Of a stretch of 64,000 nt of DNA, positions 1 to 8,680 are shown piece by piece. The first letter of the stretch is position 1; each line of letters starts with the position of its first letter. Below the pieces are notes generated by a model, which made no database searches, had not been told where the DNA came from, and worked only from the letters and a program-made list of their open reading frames with translations. Source of the DNA: Schauerella fraxinea (GTDB lineage Bacteria; Pseudomonadota; Gammaproteobacteria; Burkholderiales; Burkholderiaceae_B); assembly GCA_030849965.1 (NCBI GenBank), contig JAVDKL010000001.1, forward strand, positions 3,020,554 through 3,084,553, read 5' to 3'. The position numbers and the translations under genes were made by a program.

Positions 1-61
1 CCGGCGAGGCATCACCGGAATACGGCGATAGAAAGAGAAGGAAAAGACGCGCTAAAAAGAG

Positions 62-136
<75 letters not shown>

Positions 137-161
137 AAATTCTTGATCTAGCAAAAAACGT

Positions 162-235
162 TGGAGCGGGTGAAGGGAATCGAACCCTCGTCGTAAGCTT
201 GGAAGGCTTCTGCTCTACCATTGAGCTACACCCGC
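162..235 (-). tRNA. tRNA-Gly (anticodon TCC)
   Basis: Minus-strand cloverleaf of 74 nt with acceptor stem GCGGGTG/CACCCGC, a U discriminator and an encoded CCA. The anticodon loop contains CTTCCAA, giving TCC (Gly). The D arm (AGCTCAATGGTAGAGCA) and the T arm (GGGTTCGATTCCC) are canonical. It lies 25 bp before tRNA-Thr and is presumably cut from the same precursor. Confidence 0.96.
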
Positions 236-423
236 GCCGATTGGATTCACCGCCACTGCCCCGCACCCATCGCCGCACATTCGCTAACCCACGCGACCCG
301 TAGAAGTCACAACCTTGATGGGGAAATCGAGTTTCCTAGAGGACAAGTCCTCCCAAGGCCGCTGCTTTTAGGCGCAGTCAGGCTGGCGCAATGGCACAAC
401 GATGGATGTTGAAACAGGCTCTC

Positions 424-510
424 TGGTGGAGGAGGTTGGATTCGAACCAACGTAGACGCAAGGTCAACAGATTTACAGTCTGCCCCCTTTAACCACTCGG
501 GCACCCCTCC
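424..510 (-). tRNA. tRNA-Tyr (anticodon GTA)
   Basis: Minus-strand class II tRNA of 87 nt with a long variable arm. The acceptor stem GGAGGGG pairs imperfectly with the CCTCCTCC side and is followed by A and an encoded CCA. The anticodon loop TGTAAAT between CAGAC and CTGTT gives GTA (Tyr). It is first in the Tyr-Gly-Thr array, 15 bp downstream of the promoter -10 box; a 188-bp spacer separates it from tRNA-Gly. Confidence 0.95.
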
Positions 511-525
511 AGCGGAGAACCTCAA

Positions 526-554
526 ATTATGGAGAGTTTCGATGCCCATGTCAA
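526..554 (-). promoter_or_regulatory. sigma70-type promoter of the tRNA-Tyr-Gly-Thr array
   Basis: On the minus strand a perfect -35 TTGACA (549-554) is followed by a 17-bp spacer and a -10 CATAAT (526-531). The start of tRNA-Tyr is 15 bp past the -10 box, as expected for a strong stable-RNA promoter. No Fis site or discriminator was tested. Confidence 0.8.
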
Positions 555-675
555 ACCGGTATGGGGAAAATATCGTGATTTCCTGCAAATTTTTTTGCTG
601 GACCGTGAAAAAAACGCCACGGTGCCGGTTTTCCGCGGCGCGATTGGGGACGAAGCGGCGCGATGACCAGCCATT

Positions 676-738
676 CACTGCTCACTGCTCACTGCTCACT
701 GCTCACTGCTCATCGCTCACCGCTCGCCGCTCGCCGCT
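676..738. repeat. 7-bp tandem repeat, nine units
   Basis: Five perfect CACTGCT units (676-710) are followed by CATCGCT, CACCGCT and two CGCCGCT units. The divergence grows in one direction. It lies in the 235-bp gap between the tRNA promoter and the 3' end of the alcohol dehydrogenase gene. Apart from this repeat I see nothing functional in 555-789. Confidence 0.9.
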
Positions 739-789
739 CGGCCTTCACCGTGCGGCGCCCGCACAGAGCGCGCTACCCTGATTTTGCGA

Positions 790-1956
790 TCACGCCATGC
801 GCCCGTGCACCGCGTCTTCAAAAAGCGTCCGATAGCGTGCCGCTCCCAGATCGATGGGATTGCTCGCAGCCGACGGATCGGCGGCCGCCTCTTCGCTCAC
901 GGCCGCAGCCGCAGCCGCATGGATATCGATCTCGGCCAGGGTGTGGGCGATACCGAAGCGACGCCGCAGGTCGAGCACCCAATCGATGACGCCTTGCGAC
1001 GACTCGTCGGCCAGGCGGAGGTGCCGGGCGAGGCGCGATAACGGTTCTTCGATCGCGCTGCGATTGGCCTGCAGCACATAGGGCATCAGGATCGCGTTGA
1101 GCAGGCCGTGATGGGCGTCGTAGCGCGCGCCAAGCGGATGCGCGAGCGCATGCATTGCCCCCAATCCGCGCTGAAAGGCGGTGGCGCCCATGGCCGAGGC
1201 GACGAGCATGTAATAGCGCGCCTCAAGATCGCGGCCGTCGGCCACGGCGCGCGGCAGGTAGAGCGAAATCAACCGCATGGCCTCGAGCGCGATGCCGCTG
1301 GCCATCGGGTGAAATCCCGGCGCGCAATAGGCCTCGAGGTTATGCGACAGCGCATCCATACCGGTGGCCGCCGTCAACTGCACCGGCAGACCCACCGTCA
1401 GTTCCGGATCGAGGATGACCAGGCCCGGCAGCATCTTCGGATGAAAGATGAAGCGTTTGCGATGCGCCGTTTCGTCGGTGATGACCGACGCCCGCCCCAC
1501 TTCCGATCCGGTGCCGGAGGTGGTCGGCACCGCGATCACGGGCACCATTGCGGCCACGTCCACACGTTCGAATTGGGTGCCCACATCCTCGTAGTCCCAA
1601 AGCGCGCCCGTTTGATGCGCCATCAAGGCGATCGCCTTGCCTGCATCCAATGCCGAGCCGCCGCCGAACGCGATCACGCCGTCGTGCCGACCATCGCGCA
1701 GAACGGCCATGCCGTCGGCCACGTTACCCGACGTGGGATTGCCCTTGATGCCGTCGAAGCACGCGATGCGCAAGCCGGCAGCGCGACACGCCTCTAGCGC
1801 GCCCAGCACCATCGGCTGTTTCGACAAACCTGGATCGGTGACGAGCAACGGTGCCGTCATGCCGGCCGCGCGGCAGTACTGCGGCAGTGCGCCGATACGA
1901 CCCGGCCCGGCCTTGATGGAAGTGGGATAGTTCCAGTCGCCAGTGGGCAAACTCAT
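790..1956 (-). CDS. iron-containing (group III) alcohol dehydrogenase
   Basis: A 388-residue protein of the iron-dependent alcohol dehydrogenase family, which reversibly oxidises alcohols to aldehydes with NAD(P) in the cytoplasm. Visible family features are the NAD-binding GGGSALDAGKAIAL at about 96-109 and the metal-binding region, with HNLEAY near 204, GLGAMHALAHPLGA near 264 and a later DAHHGLLN. The length is typical. The ATG at 1956 is preceded by AAGGAG nine bases upstream. It is the last gene of a three-gene minus-strand set, 33 bp after the aldehyde dehydrogenase, so the pair probably carries out alcohol to aldehyde to acid. The substrate cannot be read from sequence; the ligase at the head of the set suggests an amino-alcohol or amine-derived substrate (inference). 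Confidence 0.9.
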   Translation of the reverse strand: MSLPTGDWNYPTSIKAGPGRIGALPQYCRAAGMTAPLLVTDPGLSKQPMVLGALEACRAAGLRIACFDGIKGNPTSGNVADGMAVLRDGRHDGVIAFGGGSALDAGKAIALMAHQTGALWDYEDVGTQFERVDVAAMVPVIAVPTTSGTGSEVGRASVITDETAHRKRFIFHPKMLPGLVILDPELTVGLPVQLTAATGMDALSHNLEAYCAPGFHPMASGIALEAMRLISLYLPRAVADGRDLEARYYMLVASAMGATAFQRGLGAMHALAHPLGARYDAHHGLLNAILMPYVLQANRSAIEEPLSRLARHLRLADESSQGVIDWVLDLRRRFGIAHTLAEIDIHAAAAAAVSEEAAADPSAASNPIDLGAARYRTLFEDAVHGRMA

Positions 1957-1989
1957 GATGCATGACTCCTTCTTGCGAGCGGCGCGCCG

Positions 1990-3375
1990 TCAGGCACGCA
2001 GATGGAAAGACTTCGGCTGTGTGAGCGGTCCAAACCCTAAGGTCGACAGCGATACGCCATTGCCCGATTGCTTCACGCCCGTCCACGCCAGTCCGGGATC
2101 GAGATAGTCGCAACGGTTCATGAATACGGTGCCGACGTCGAGCTGCTGGCCGAGCGTGATGGCGGCGGGCATGTCGCGCGTGTAGATCGCTGCGGTCAGC
2201 CCAAAGTCGCAATCGTTGATTGCTGCCGTCGCAGCCGCATCGTCGTCGACCGGCATCACGCACGCGACCGGACCGAAGCACTCTTCGCGCATGATGGCCC
2301 ACTGCGTGTGCGGCACCGTCAAGAGCGCGGGGGCCACATAAGCGGTGCCTGCCTTGGCGTGCTTGAATCGTGTCGCGTCGATGGTGTTGACAGCCCCCAG
2401 CCCCACCGCCTCGGCAACAGCGGCCCGCACCCGATCGGCGGCAGACAACCGCACCATCGGCCCCAATGTCGTGTCTGGCGACATCGGGTCGCCCAACACA
2501 TAGCGCGATGCCAACGCCGCCGCGCGCTCGACAAAATCGTCATACCGCGCACGCGCGACAAAGATGCGCTGGATGCCGCAACATGATTGCCCCGCATTGA
2601 AGTACGCGCCATCGACGATCGATGCGACCGCAGCGTCGACATCCGCGTCGGCGCGCACATACGCCGCATCCAGCCCGCCGAGCTCCAGGCCAGTGCCGAT
2701 GAACCGCCCCGCCGCCTGCGCTTCGATGGCCGCCCCACCCTGCACCGATCCGGTAAACGACACATAGCCGATGTCGGGCGAGCGCATCATGTGCGCCACT
2801 TGCTCGTGCGTGGCATGCACAAACTGGAAGACGCCCGCCGGCACGCCCGCGCGCAAGAACGCGTCCACCACCCGCTCAGCGCTTGTCGGCGTCTGGTCGG
2901 ACGGCTTCAGCAGCACGGCATTGCCTGCCAGCAATGCCGGCACGATGCTGTTCACCGCCGTCAGGAGTGGATAGTTCCACGGCGCGATGGTCAACACCAC
3001 GCCGATCGGGTCGCGCGTGATGAAACGTGTGGCCCCATCCTTGGCCGGCAACTGGATCGGCGCGAGCGCCGCGTCGGCCAGTTCGATCATGTGCCGCGCA
3101 CGCTCGCCAAAACCGGCGATCTCGCCTGGCGTTTGCGATAACGGACGGCCCATCTGCAGCGTGATGTCGCGCGCCAGATCAGCCACGTCCGCCAGCACGT
3201 TGTCCACCCCCGCGCGAATCGCCGTCACGCGCTCGGCGAGCGTCAGTCGTCGCCAGTCCTTCTGTGCGGCAACGGCGTACGCCAAGGCGCGCGTCAATTG
3301 TTCGTCGCTGGCGTAGTCGCGCGCGGCGACCACGCGGCCATCGATGGGTGAGACGGTTTGCATGCGGGACATCAT
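1990..3375 (-). CDS. NAD(P)-dependent aldehyde dehydrogenase
   Basis: A 461-residue aldehyde dehydrogenase that oxidises an aldehyde to the acid. The N-terminal cofactor domain shows APWNYPLLTAVNSIVPAL and NAVLLKPSDQTP at about 120-160. FTGSVQGG follows near 205, the general-base Glu lies in LELGGLDAAYV near 230, and the catalytic Cys is in FNAGQSCCGIQR near 260. The motif EECFGPVACVMPV is at about 360. I chose the ATG at 3375 because GGAG lies eight bases upstream; a longer reading from 3411 lacks a ribosome site. It sits between a glutamine-synthetase-like gene (57 bp upstream) and the alcohol dehydrogenase (33 bp downstream), consistent with one operon. Succinate-semialdehyde or gamma-glutamyl-aminoaldehyde substrates are possible but unproven. 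Confidence 0.9.
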   Translation of the reverse strand: MMSRMQTVSPIDGRVVAARDYASDEQLTRALAYAVAAQKDWRRLTLAERVTAIRAGVDNVLADVADLARDITLQMGRPLSQTPGEIAGFGERARHMIELADAALAPIQLPAKDGATRFITRDPIGVVLTIAPWNYPLLTAVNSIVPALLAGNAVLLKPSDQTPTSAERVVDAFLRAGVPAGVFQFVHATHEQVAHMMRSPDIGYVSFTGSVQGGAAIEAQAAGRFIGTGLELGGLDAAYVRADADVDAAVASIVDGAYFNAGQSCCGIQRIFVARARYDDFVERAAALASRYVLGDPMSPDTTLGPMVRLSAADRVRAAVAEAVGLGAVNTIDATRFKHAKAGTAYVAPALLTVPHTQWAIMREECFGPVACVMPVDDDAAATAAINDCDFGLTAAIYTRDMPAAITLGQQLDVGTVFMNRCDYLDPGLAWTGVKQSGNGVSLSTLGFGPLTQPKSFHLRA

Positions 3376-3432
3376 GACGGCTGCTCCAGATTTGCGTAGG
3401 GAGGGCGGCATCCATCGACGCCGGGCGCACAG

Positions 3433-4821
3433 CTAAATGATTTCGAAATAACGCGCCATTTCCCAGTCGGTGACATGACGGCGGTAGGCGTTTTCTTCCC
3501 ACTCGCGGGTCGCGGCGTAGTGGTCCACAAAGGCATCCCCGAACACGGTGCGCGCGGCCTTCGATGCGCGCAATCGCTGTGCGGCCTCCCACAACGTCAA
3601 CGGCAATTTGAGCGCGTCGGGAAACTGCTGGTCGTAGGCATTGCCCTTCACGATCTCGCTGGGGCTGAGCTGCTGTTCGATGCCGTACAGCCCCGATCCC
3701 AGCGCCGCGGCCAATGCGATATAGGGATTGGCGTCGGCCGAGCCAATACGCACTTCCACGCGCTGCGACTTGGGTCCGCCAGGAATCAGGCGTAATGCGG
3801 TGGTTCGGTTTTCGGCGCCCCACGTTGCATCGAGCGGCGCCCAGTACCCGGGCACGAGGCGCGAATAGCTGTTGATCGTCTGCGCGTACATCGCCATGAA
3901 TTCCGGCAGGTAGCGTTGCATGCCGGCGATGAAGGCGCGCTGCGTGGCGCTCATCGAATAGTCGGCGCCTTCTTCATAAAAGGCGGACTTGCCTGTTTTG
4001 CGATCGGTAAGCGACACATGAATATGCCCGCTCTGCCCCGAATGATCGTGCGACCATTTCGCCATGAAGGTCGCCATCAGATTGTTCTGCTGCGCGAGTA
4101 CCTTGGCAAATGTTTTGAACAAGAAGCCCTTGTCGGCCGAGGCCCCCGCCTCATCGAAGGCGATTGCCGCTTCGAGTACGCCCGGACCGGTCTCCGTATG
4201 CAACGATTCGATCGACATATCCATGCGTTCACACATGTCGAGCAACTGATGATAGAAGTCGCTGTTGACGGTGCTGCGCAACATCGAATAGCCGAAGTTT
4301 CCTGGCGTCCAATTCTTCAGATTACGGTAATTCTTCTCGCGCACGGATTGCGGCGTTTCGTCAAAAACGAAGAACTCATATTCGAGTGCTGCGAAGGCGT
4401 CGAATCCCATGTCGCGACCGCGCTCGATTACCCGATGCAGCAAACGCCGCGGGCAGATCTCAGCCGCGTCTTCGACGAACTCCGCGAGAAACAGCAGCAT
4501 TTCTTCACCGCCCGCGCCACGCTCGAGCGGCAGGCGCCGAGCGCTTTCAGGGACGATGCGCAGATGGGCGTCGGGATATGCGGTATGCCACCCGGTGTAG
4601 CGCACGTTGTCGTATAGCTGATCGTTCGAATCCCAGCCGAACACCACGTCGCAAAAGGCCAGACCTGAATCCAATGCCGACAGAAACTTGTCGCGGCGCA
4701 TGAGCTTGCCGCGCATGATGCCGTCGATGTCGGAAAGCCCGATCTTGATGTGCGTCAGACTGCTTGCTTCGACCAGACGCTTGGCGTCTGCGACGGAGTG
4801 AATCCCTAGCTGCTGTGGCAT
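3433..4821 (-). CDS. glutamine synthetase-like gamma-glutamyl ligase (PuuA/GlnA-like family)
   Basis: A 462-residue class I glutamine-synthetase fold protein. The beta-grasp part (FCDVVFGWD near 62) is followed by the catalytic domain: metal ligands in LEYEFFVFDE (about 147), TGPGVLEAA (about 210), SGHIHVSL (about 265), PGYWAP (about 325) and the NRTTALRLIPG region (about 338). The PuuA-type length and pairing with an aldehyde and an alcohol dehydrogenase fit gamma-glutamylation of an amine or amino alcohol, as in the Puu putrescine pathway or the ethanolamine ligase GlmA. True nitrogen-assimilating GlnA is unlikely because no glnB/ntr context is visible. The ATG has AAGGGG eight bases upstream. 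It is the first gene of the three-gene set; the 218 bp before it (4822-5039) presumably hold its promoter, but I identified no box there. Confidence 0.85.
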   Translation of the reverse strand: MPQQLGIHSVADAKRLVEASSLTHIKIGLSDIDGIMRGKLMRRDKFLSALDSGLAFCDVVFGWDSNDQLYDNVRYTGWHTAYPDAHLRIVPESARRLPLERGAGGEEMLLFLAEFVEDAAEICPRRLLHRVIERGRDMGFDAFAALEYEFFVFDETPQSVREKNYRNLKNWTPGNFGYSMLRSTVNSDFYHQLLDMCERMDMSIESLHTETGPGVLEAAIAFDEAGASADKGFLFKTFAKVLAQQNNLMATFMAKWSHDHSGQSGHIHVSLTDRKTGKSAFYEEGADYSMSATQRAFIAGMQRYLPEFMAMYAQTINSYSRLVPGYWAPLDATWGAENRTTALRLIPGGPKSQRVEVRIGSADANPYIALAAALGSGLYGIEQQLSPSEIVKGNAYDQQFPDALKLPLTLWEAAQRLRASKAARTVFGDAFVDHYAATREWEENAYRRHVTDWEMARYFEII

Positions 4822-5039
4822 GGCTCGATCCCCTTGTGCTGTGTCGACTTCGCGGTAAACCGCAACAGCCGAGCGCGCGGCCCGACTGCTGGACTATCGG
4901 AAGATGTTGCCACATCGCACGCGAGCCGGCGCTACCGTGACGTGAGGAGAGGTAACGCCACGTGTGTACGCCGAGAGTCATCATCCGAGGTCGAGAGGCT
5001 GCCGTGGGTGCACTGACGCGGACTAACGCGACGCGAGCG

Positions 5040-6059
5040 TCAGGCGCGCAGGAAAGCGCCTTGAATCACTTGCGGCGACTGGCCGGCAAGCAGGCACATC
5101 ATCAACAGGATGCGCGCCTTGGCCGGATTGAGCCAGCCTGCCGCCATAAACCCCATGGCGTCGTCATCGACTTCGATGTTGCGGGCCACGAAACCGCTGC
5201 CGGTGCGCGTCGCGCGCACGACGGCCACACCGCGCGCCACGGCGCGCTCCAATCCAGCCATTACCGCATCCGTGGCATACCCCCCACCGACGCCCGCCAA
5301 CACAATGCCTTGCGACCGCGCCGCGGCCTCGTCAACCGCATCGCCTTGCGCATCCGCATGCGAGTAGATCACCTCAACACGCGGCCACGTGTGCGGCGCG
5401 TGCTGGCGCACGTCGAACTGTGCCGCGGTGGCCCCGAATGTCGCTTCGAGCGAAGGCCCAACTTGAGGGGCCCAGATCGGCCGCGTGCCGGCCACAACGC
5501 CCAGGCGCGCGCTGTTCGGCGAGGCAAAGGCCGCCACACCGGCCGCTGCCATCTTCTGAACGCCTTGCGCAGCATGAATATCGTCGTTCATCAGCACAAC
5601 GGGGCCGAAGCGCGCAGCGCTTTCCGTTGCCGCCAGCGCGACAGCCTGATACAGATTGGCGGGCCCATCGGCGCTCATCGCAGTCGCCGGCCGCATCGCG
5701 CCCACCAGCACCACGGGCTTGCACCACGGCAGCGTGAGACTCAAAAAATACGCCGTCTCTTCAAGGGTATCGGTACCGTGCGTAATGACCACGCCATCGA
5801 TATCGGGATCGGCCAGCAACGCCGTCGTGCGCGCGGCGAGCACGGCCCACACTGCGTGCGTCATGTTCTGGCTGCCGACACTCGCCACTTGCTCACACGT
5901 CAGATCGGCAAGCGCGGCCAACCCGGGCACTGCGGCGATCAGGTCGTCGGCACTCAAGCGGCCGGCGGTATAGCGGCCTGCCTGGGTCGTGGACTGCGCC
6001 CCGGCGATCGTGCCGCCGGTGGCCAACAACGCAATGCGTTTGCGCTGCGGGTCAGGCAT
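5040..6059 (-). CDS. L-asparaginase (type II family fold, no signal peptide)
   Basis: A 339-residue asparaginase/glutaminase that hydrolyses L-asparagine to aspartate and ammonia. The first catalytic threonine is in LATGGTIAGAQST (about 12-24), and the second triad is in VVITHGTDTLEETAYFL (about 88-104). A third motif, VVLVGAMRPATAMSADGP, is at about 115. The sequence begins MPDPQRKRIALLATGG with no signal peptide, so it is probably cytoplasmic despite the type II fold. Its ATG lies inside the end of parB (8-nt overlap, ATGCCTGA), so translation is probably coupled and the gene is likely the last of the mnmG-rsmG-parA-GNAT-parB transcript. Confidence 0.92.
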   Translation of the reverse strand: MPDPQRKRIALLATGGTIAGAQSTTQAGRYTAGRLSADDLIAAVPGLAALADLTCEQVASVGSQNMTHAVWAVLAARTTALLADPDIDGVVITHGTDTLEETAYFLSLTLPWCKPVVLVGAMRPATAMSADGPANLYQAVALAATESAARFGPVVLMNDDIHAAQGVQKMAAAGVAAFASPNSARLGVVAGTRPIWAPQVGPSLEATFGATAAQFDVRQHAPHTWPRVEVIYSHADAQGDAVDEAAARSQGIVLAGVGGGYATDAVMAGLERAVARGVAVVRATRTGSGFVARNIEVDDDAMGFMAAGWLNPAKARILLMMCLLAGQSPQVIQGAFLRA

Positions 6060-6978
6060 CGACGACGCCGGAGAGCCCCTGCTTTTCGAGCAAGGCGTTC
6101 AGATGCTCAAAACCGTGAAAATCGATCACGATCTGACCGCGTTCTTTCGTCCCTACCTTGAGCGCGACTCTGGTGCCGAGATGGTCCGACAATGCCTCTT
6201 CCAAACGCGTCAGATCGCGCGAGGCGCCGCCGTTGGCCTTTTTCTTGGTCGTCGCATCCCCACTCTCCTTGCCAGCGCGGGTGACGAGCTTTTCAGCTTC
6301 ACGCACCGACAGGCGTTTGGCGATGATTTCGTTAGCCAATTGAATTTGCGTTGCCGCATCCACAGCGAGCAGCGCGCGTGCATGGCCCATGTCGACGTCG
6401 CCCGCGAGCAGCATCGTTTGAACTGGTGCAGCCAAATTCATCAAGCGCAGCAGATTGCTCGTGGCCGAGCGCGAGCGGCCGATCGCCTGAGCGGCTTGCT
6501 CATGCGTCAACCCGAATTCGTCCAGCAAACGGCGCACGCCGTGCGCCTCTTCCAACGGATTCAGATCTTCACGTTGGATGTTTTCGATGAGCGCCATGAC
6601 GGCAGCGTTTTCGTCGGCGACCTCGCGCACCAGCACCGGAACTTCTTTCAGCCCGGCCAATTGGGCCGCGCGAAACCGTCGCTCACCGGCGATGATTTCA
6701 TACTCGCCCGGTAGCTTGTCGCCCAATGCGCGCACCAGGATCGGCTGCATGATGCCCTGCGTACGAATCGACTCGGCGAGCTCGTTGAGCGCCCCTTCAT
6801 CCATGCGCGTGCGGGGTTGATACTTGCCGGCGCGCATTTTCGAAATGGGCAAGACCGACGGCGGGCCTTCCTTCGGCGCCGCGTTCTTGTCGTTGCCGAA
6901 ATTGTCGATGGCGGGCATATCCGCGCCAAGCAACGCGTCCAATCCGCGTCCCAGACCCTTGGGTTTTCTGGTGGCCAT
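6052..6978 (-). CDS. parB: chromosome-partitioning protein ParB (Spo0J family)
   Basis: A 308-residue ParB that loads as a CTP-dependent clamp at parS and spreads, recruiting ParA and SMC. It begins with the typical KGLGRGLDALLG (about 5-16). The CTPase/ParB box follows (MRAGKYQPRTRMD near 46, ELAESIRTQGIMQPI near 63, GEYEIIAGERRFRAAQLAG near 88, ENIQREDLNPLEEA near 125). The helix-turn-helix is near 145-165 (TQEQ-like HEQAAQAIGRSRSATSN), and the C-terminal dimer domain ends GTKERGQIVIDFHGFE. I chose the ATG at 6978 rather than 7056 because homologues start at MATRKPKG-like sequences. It follows the GNAT gene by 23 bp and overlaps asparaginase by 8 nt. Five parS-type sites lie 4-6 kb away at 11353-13202. 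Confidence 0.97.
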   Translation of the reverse strand: MATRKPKGLGRGLDALLGADMPAIDNFGNDKNAAPKEGPPSVLPISKMRAGKYQPRTRMDEGALNELAESIRTQGIMQPILVRALGDKLPGEYEIIAGERRFRAAQLAGLKEVPVLVREVADENAAVMALIENIQREDLNPLEEAHGVRRLLDEFGLTHEQAAQAIGRSRSATSNLLRLMNLAAPVQTMLLAGDVDMGHARALLAVDAATQIQLANEIIAKRLSVREAEKLVTRAGKESGDATTKKKANGGASRDLTRLEEALSDHLGTRVALKVGTKERGQIVIDFHGFEHLNALLEKQGLSGVVDA

Positions 6979-7001
6979 GATGTTCCTTGAGAATCTCTCT
7001 G

Positions 7002-7871
7002 TTATGGGGCTGCGGTGGGCGCGGCGTCGGTCACCTGGGGCAGGCTCCGATACCAATAGGCATACATGTCGACAAAACCATAATCTGCGTAAAGCGTGCG
7101 CGCCGGTACGTTGCCCGGCTCGACCTGCAAATACGCTCGCACAGCGCCGCGCGAGCGCGCCGCCGACAGCAACGCGGTCACGACCCGGCGTGCCGCGCCC
7201 TGCCGCCGATGGGCAGGATGCGTCACCACGTCGAAAATACCGACCAGATCATCTTCGCGCGCAGCCATGCCGCACGCAATCGCGCGACCGGCATGATCGC
7301 GCAGCACGATCATATCGATGTTCACTGCCAGACCGGCCAAACGCCCGGCATGCGCCGCGATATCGGCCACTGACGAGCCCCGCATCTCGCCCGCAGCCGC
7401 CGCAAACGCAGGCGCATCGAGCACATCGATGCGCGCGTCGGCAAATGAACGGCCGGTGGGGTCGAGCACGGCGTTGGCCGACGGCGCCATCAAGCTCATC
7501 GCCATGACGCGTGTCTCGCTTTCCGCGGCATAACCGCGGTCGGCCAGATCGCCATCGAGTGTTTCATCAGGACATATCGATGTCAGGCGAAACTCGATCG
7601 GTAACCGACGTTCGGCAAACCAGGCTTGAGCAAATCGCAAGCGGCGCTCGAGCGAACCGGTGGACGGCCCGATCACATTCACACAGCGCATCCGACGAAA
7701 CGGACCCGCCGCACCGCGCACCAGCCAGCCATCGTGCAACACCTGCTCGCGCACGGCGGTCGCATTCAATGCGGCTTCTTCCAAACGCGCGCACACCGCT
7801 TCCGGAGACACGGTCGGCAGCGCCGACGATATCGCGATATCGGGAAAGTCGGTGGTAGGTGCAGACGTCAT
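7002..7871 (-). CDS. GNAT-family N-acetyltransferase between parA and parB
   Basis: A 289-residue protein with a clear C-terminal GNAT domain. The acetyl-CoA motif A reads HPAHRRQGAARRVV at about 213-226, and motif B reads EPGNVPARTLYADYGF at about 250-265. The N-terminal half (about 20-150) has the pattern of a degenerate GNAT-like half (DGWLVRGAAGPFRRMRCVN; LADRGYAAESETRVM). The substrate is unknown. It starts 11 bp after the parA stop and ends 23 bp before parB, so it is embedded in the partition operon. Whether it modifies a partition protein or merely sits there cannot be told from sequence. Confidence 0.85.
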   Translation of the reverse strand: MTSAPTTDFPDIAISSALPTVSPEAVCARLEEAALNATAVREQVLHDGWLVRGAAGPFRRMRCVNVIGPSTGSLERRLRFAQAWFAERRLPIEFRLTSICPDETLDGDLADRGYAAESETRVMAMSLMAPSANAVLDPTGRSFADARIDVLDAPAFAAAAGEMRGSSVADIAAHAGRLAGLAVNIDMIVLRDHAGRAIACGMAAREDDLVGIFDVVTHPAHRRQGAARRVVTALLSAARSRGAVRAYLQVEPGNVPARTLYADYGFVDMYAYWYRSLPQVTDAAPTAAP

Positions 7872-7882
7872 CGTGCGATCGC

Positions 7883-8680
7883 TCAGTCGAGGGTCTTGAC
7901 CCGCTTGATCAGTTCTTTTCCAAACGCCAGGTAGGCCTGCGCCCCGCGTGAATTGCGGTCGTACACCACGCCTGGCATGCCGTGGCTGGGCGCCTCGGCC
8001 AAGCGCACATTGCGCGGCACCACCGCCTTGAATACCTTGTCGCCAAAGTGCGCTTCGAGCTGCGACGACACCTGCTGCTGCAATGTCATGCGCGGATCGA
8101 ACATGACCCGCAACAAGCCGATGATGCGCAGGTCATCGTTGATATTGCGATGCACGCGCTTGATGGTGTTGACCAGGTCGGAAAGCCCTTCCAGTGCAAA
8201 ATATTCGCACTGCATCGGAATGATCACGCCATGCGCTGCCGCCAATCCATTGAGCGTTAGCAGCGAGAGCGTCGGCGGGCAGTCGATCAACACGAAGTCG
8301 TATTCGGTTCGGATGGTATCGATGGCCATCTTCAATTGCCGCTCGCGCTCTTCCATCTGCACCAGATCCATTTCGGCGCCGGACAGCTCGCGATTGGCGG
8401 GCAGAACGTCGTACTTGCCGCTTTCGGAACGCACGCGCGTCTGGGCGATCGTGGCATCGCCGATCAGCACTTGGTACAGGTTGGACGTCAGCCCGCTTTT
8501 GTCGATGCCGCTACCCATCGTCGCGTTGCCCTGCGGATCCAGGTCGATCAGAAGCACACGCTGATTGTGAATGGCCAACGACGCTGCCAGGTTGATGGCA
8601 GTCGTCGTTTTACCAACGCCGCCTTTTTGATTGGCAATGCAAAATATACGGGCGGTCTTGTTGGGCGGTACGGCGTTCAT
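7883..8680 (-). CDS. parA: chromosome-partitioning ATPase ParA (Soj)
   Basis: A 265-residue ParA/Soj ATPase that positions the origin together with ParB. The deviant Walker A motif IANQKGGVGKTTTAINLAA is at about 13-31, Walker A' LIDLDPQGNATMGSG near 45-59 and Walker B FVLIDCPPTLSLLT near 125. The C-terminal part has VPRNVRLAEAPSHGMP at about 215. I chose the ATG at 8680 because AAGGAA lies upstream and it overlaps the rsmG stop by four bases (ATGA), indicating coupled translation; a longer reading from 8770 would run through rsmG. The order rsmG-parA-GNAT-parB is co-directional. Confidence 0.97.
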   Translation of the reverse strand: MNAVPPNKTARIFCIANQKGGVGKTTTAINLAASLAIHNQRVLLIDLDPQGNATMGSGIDKSGLTSNLYQVLIGDATIAQTRVRSESGKYDVLPANRELSGAEMDLVQMEERERQLKMAIDTIRTEYDFVLIDCPPTLSLLTLNGLAAAHGVIIPMQCEYFALEGLSDLVNTIKRVHRNINDDLRIIGLLRVMFDPRMTLQQQVSSQLEAHFGDKVFKAVVPRNVRLAEAPSHGMPGVVYDRNSRGAQAYLAFGKELIKRVKTLD

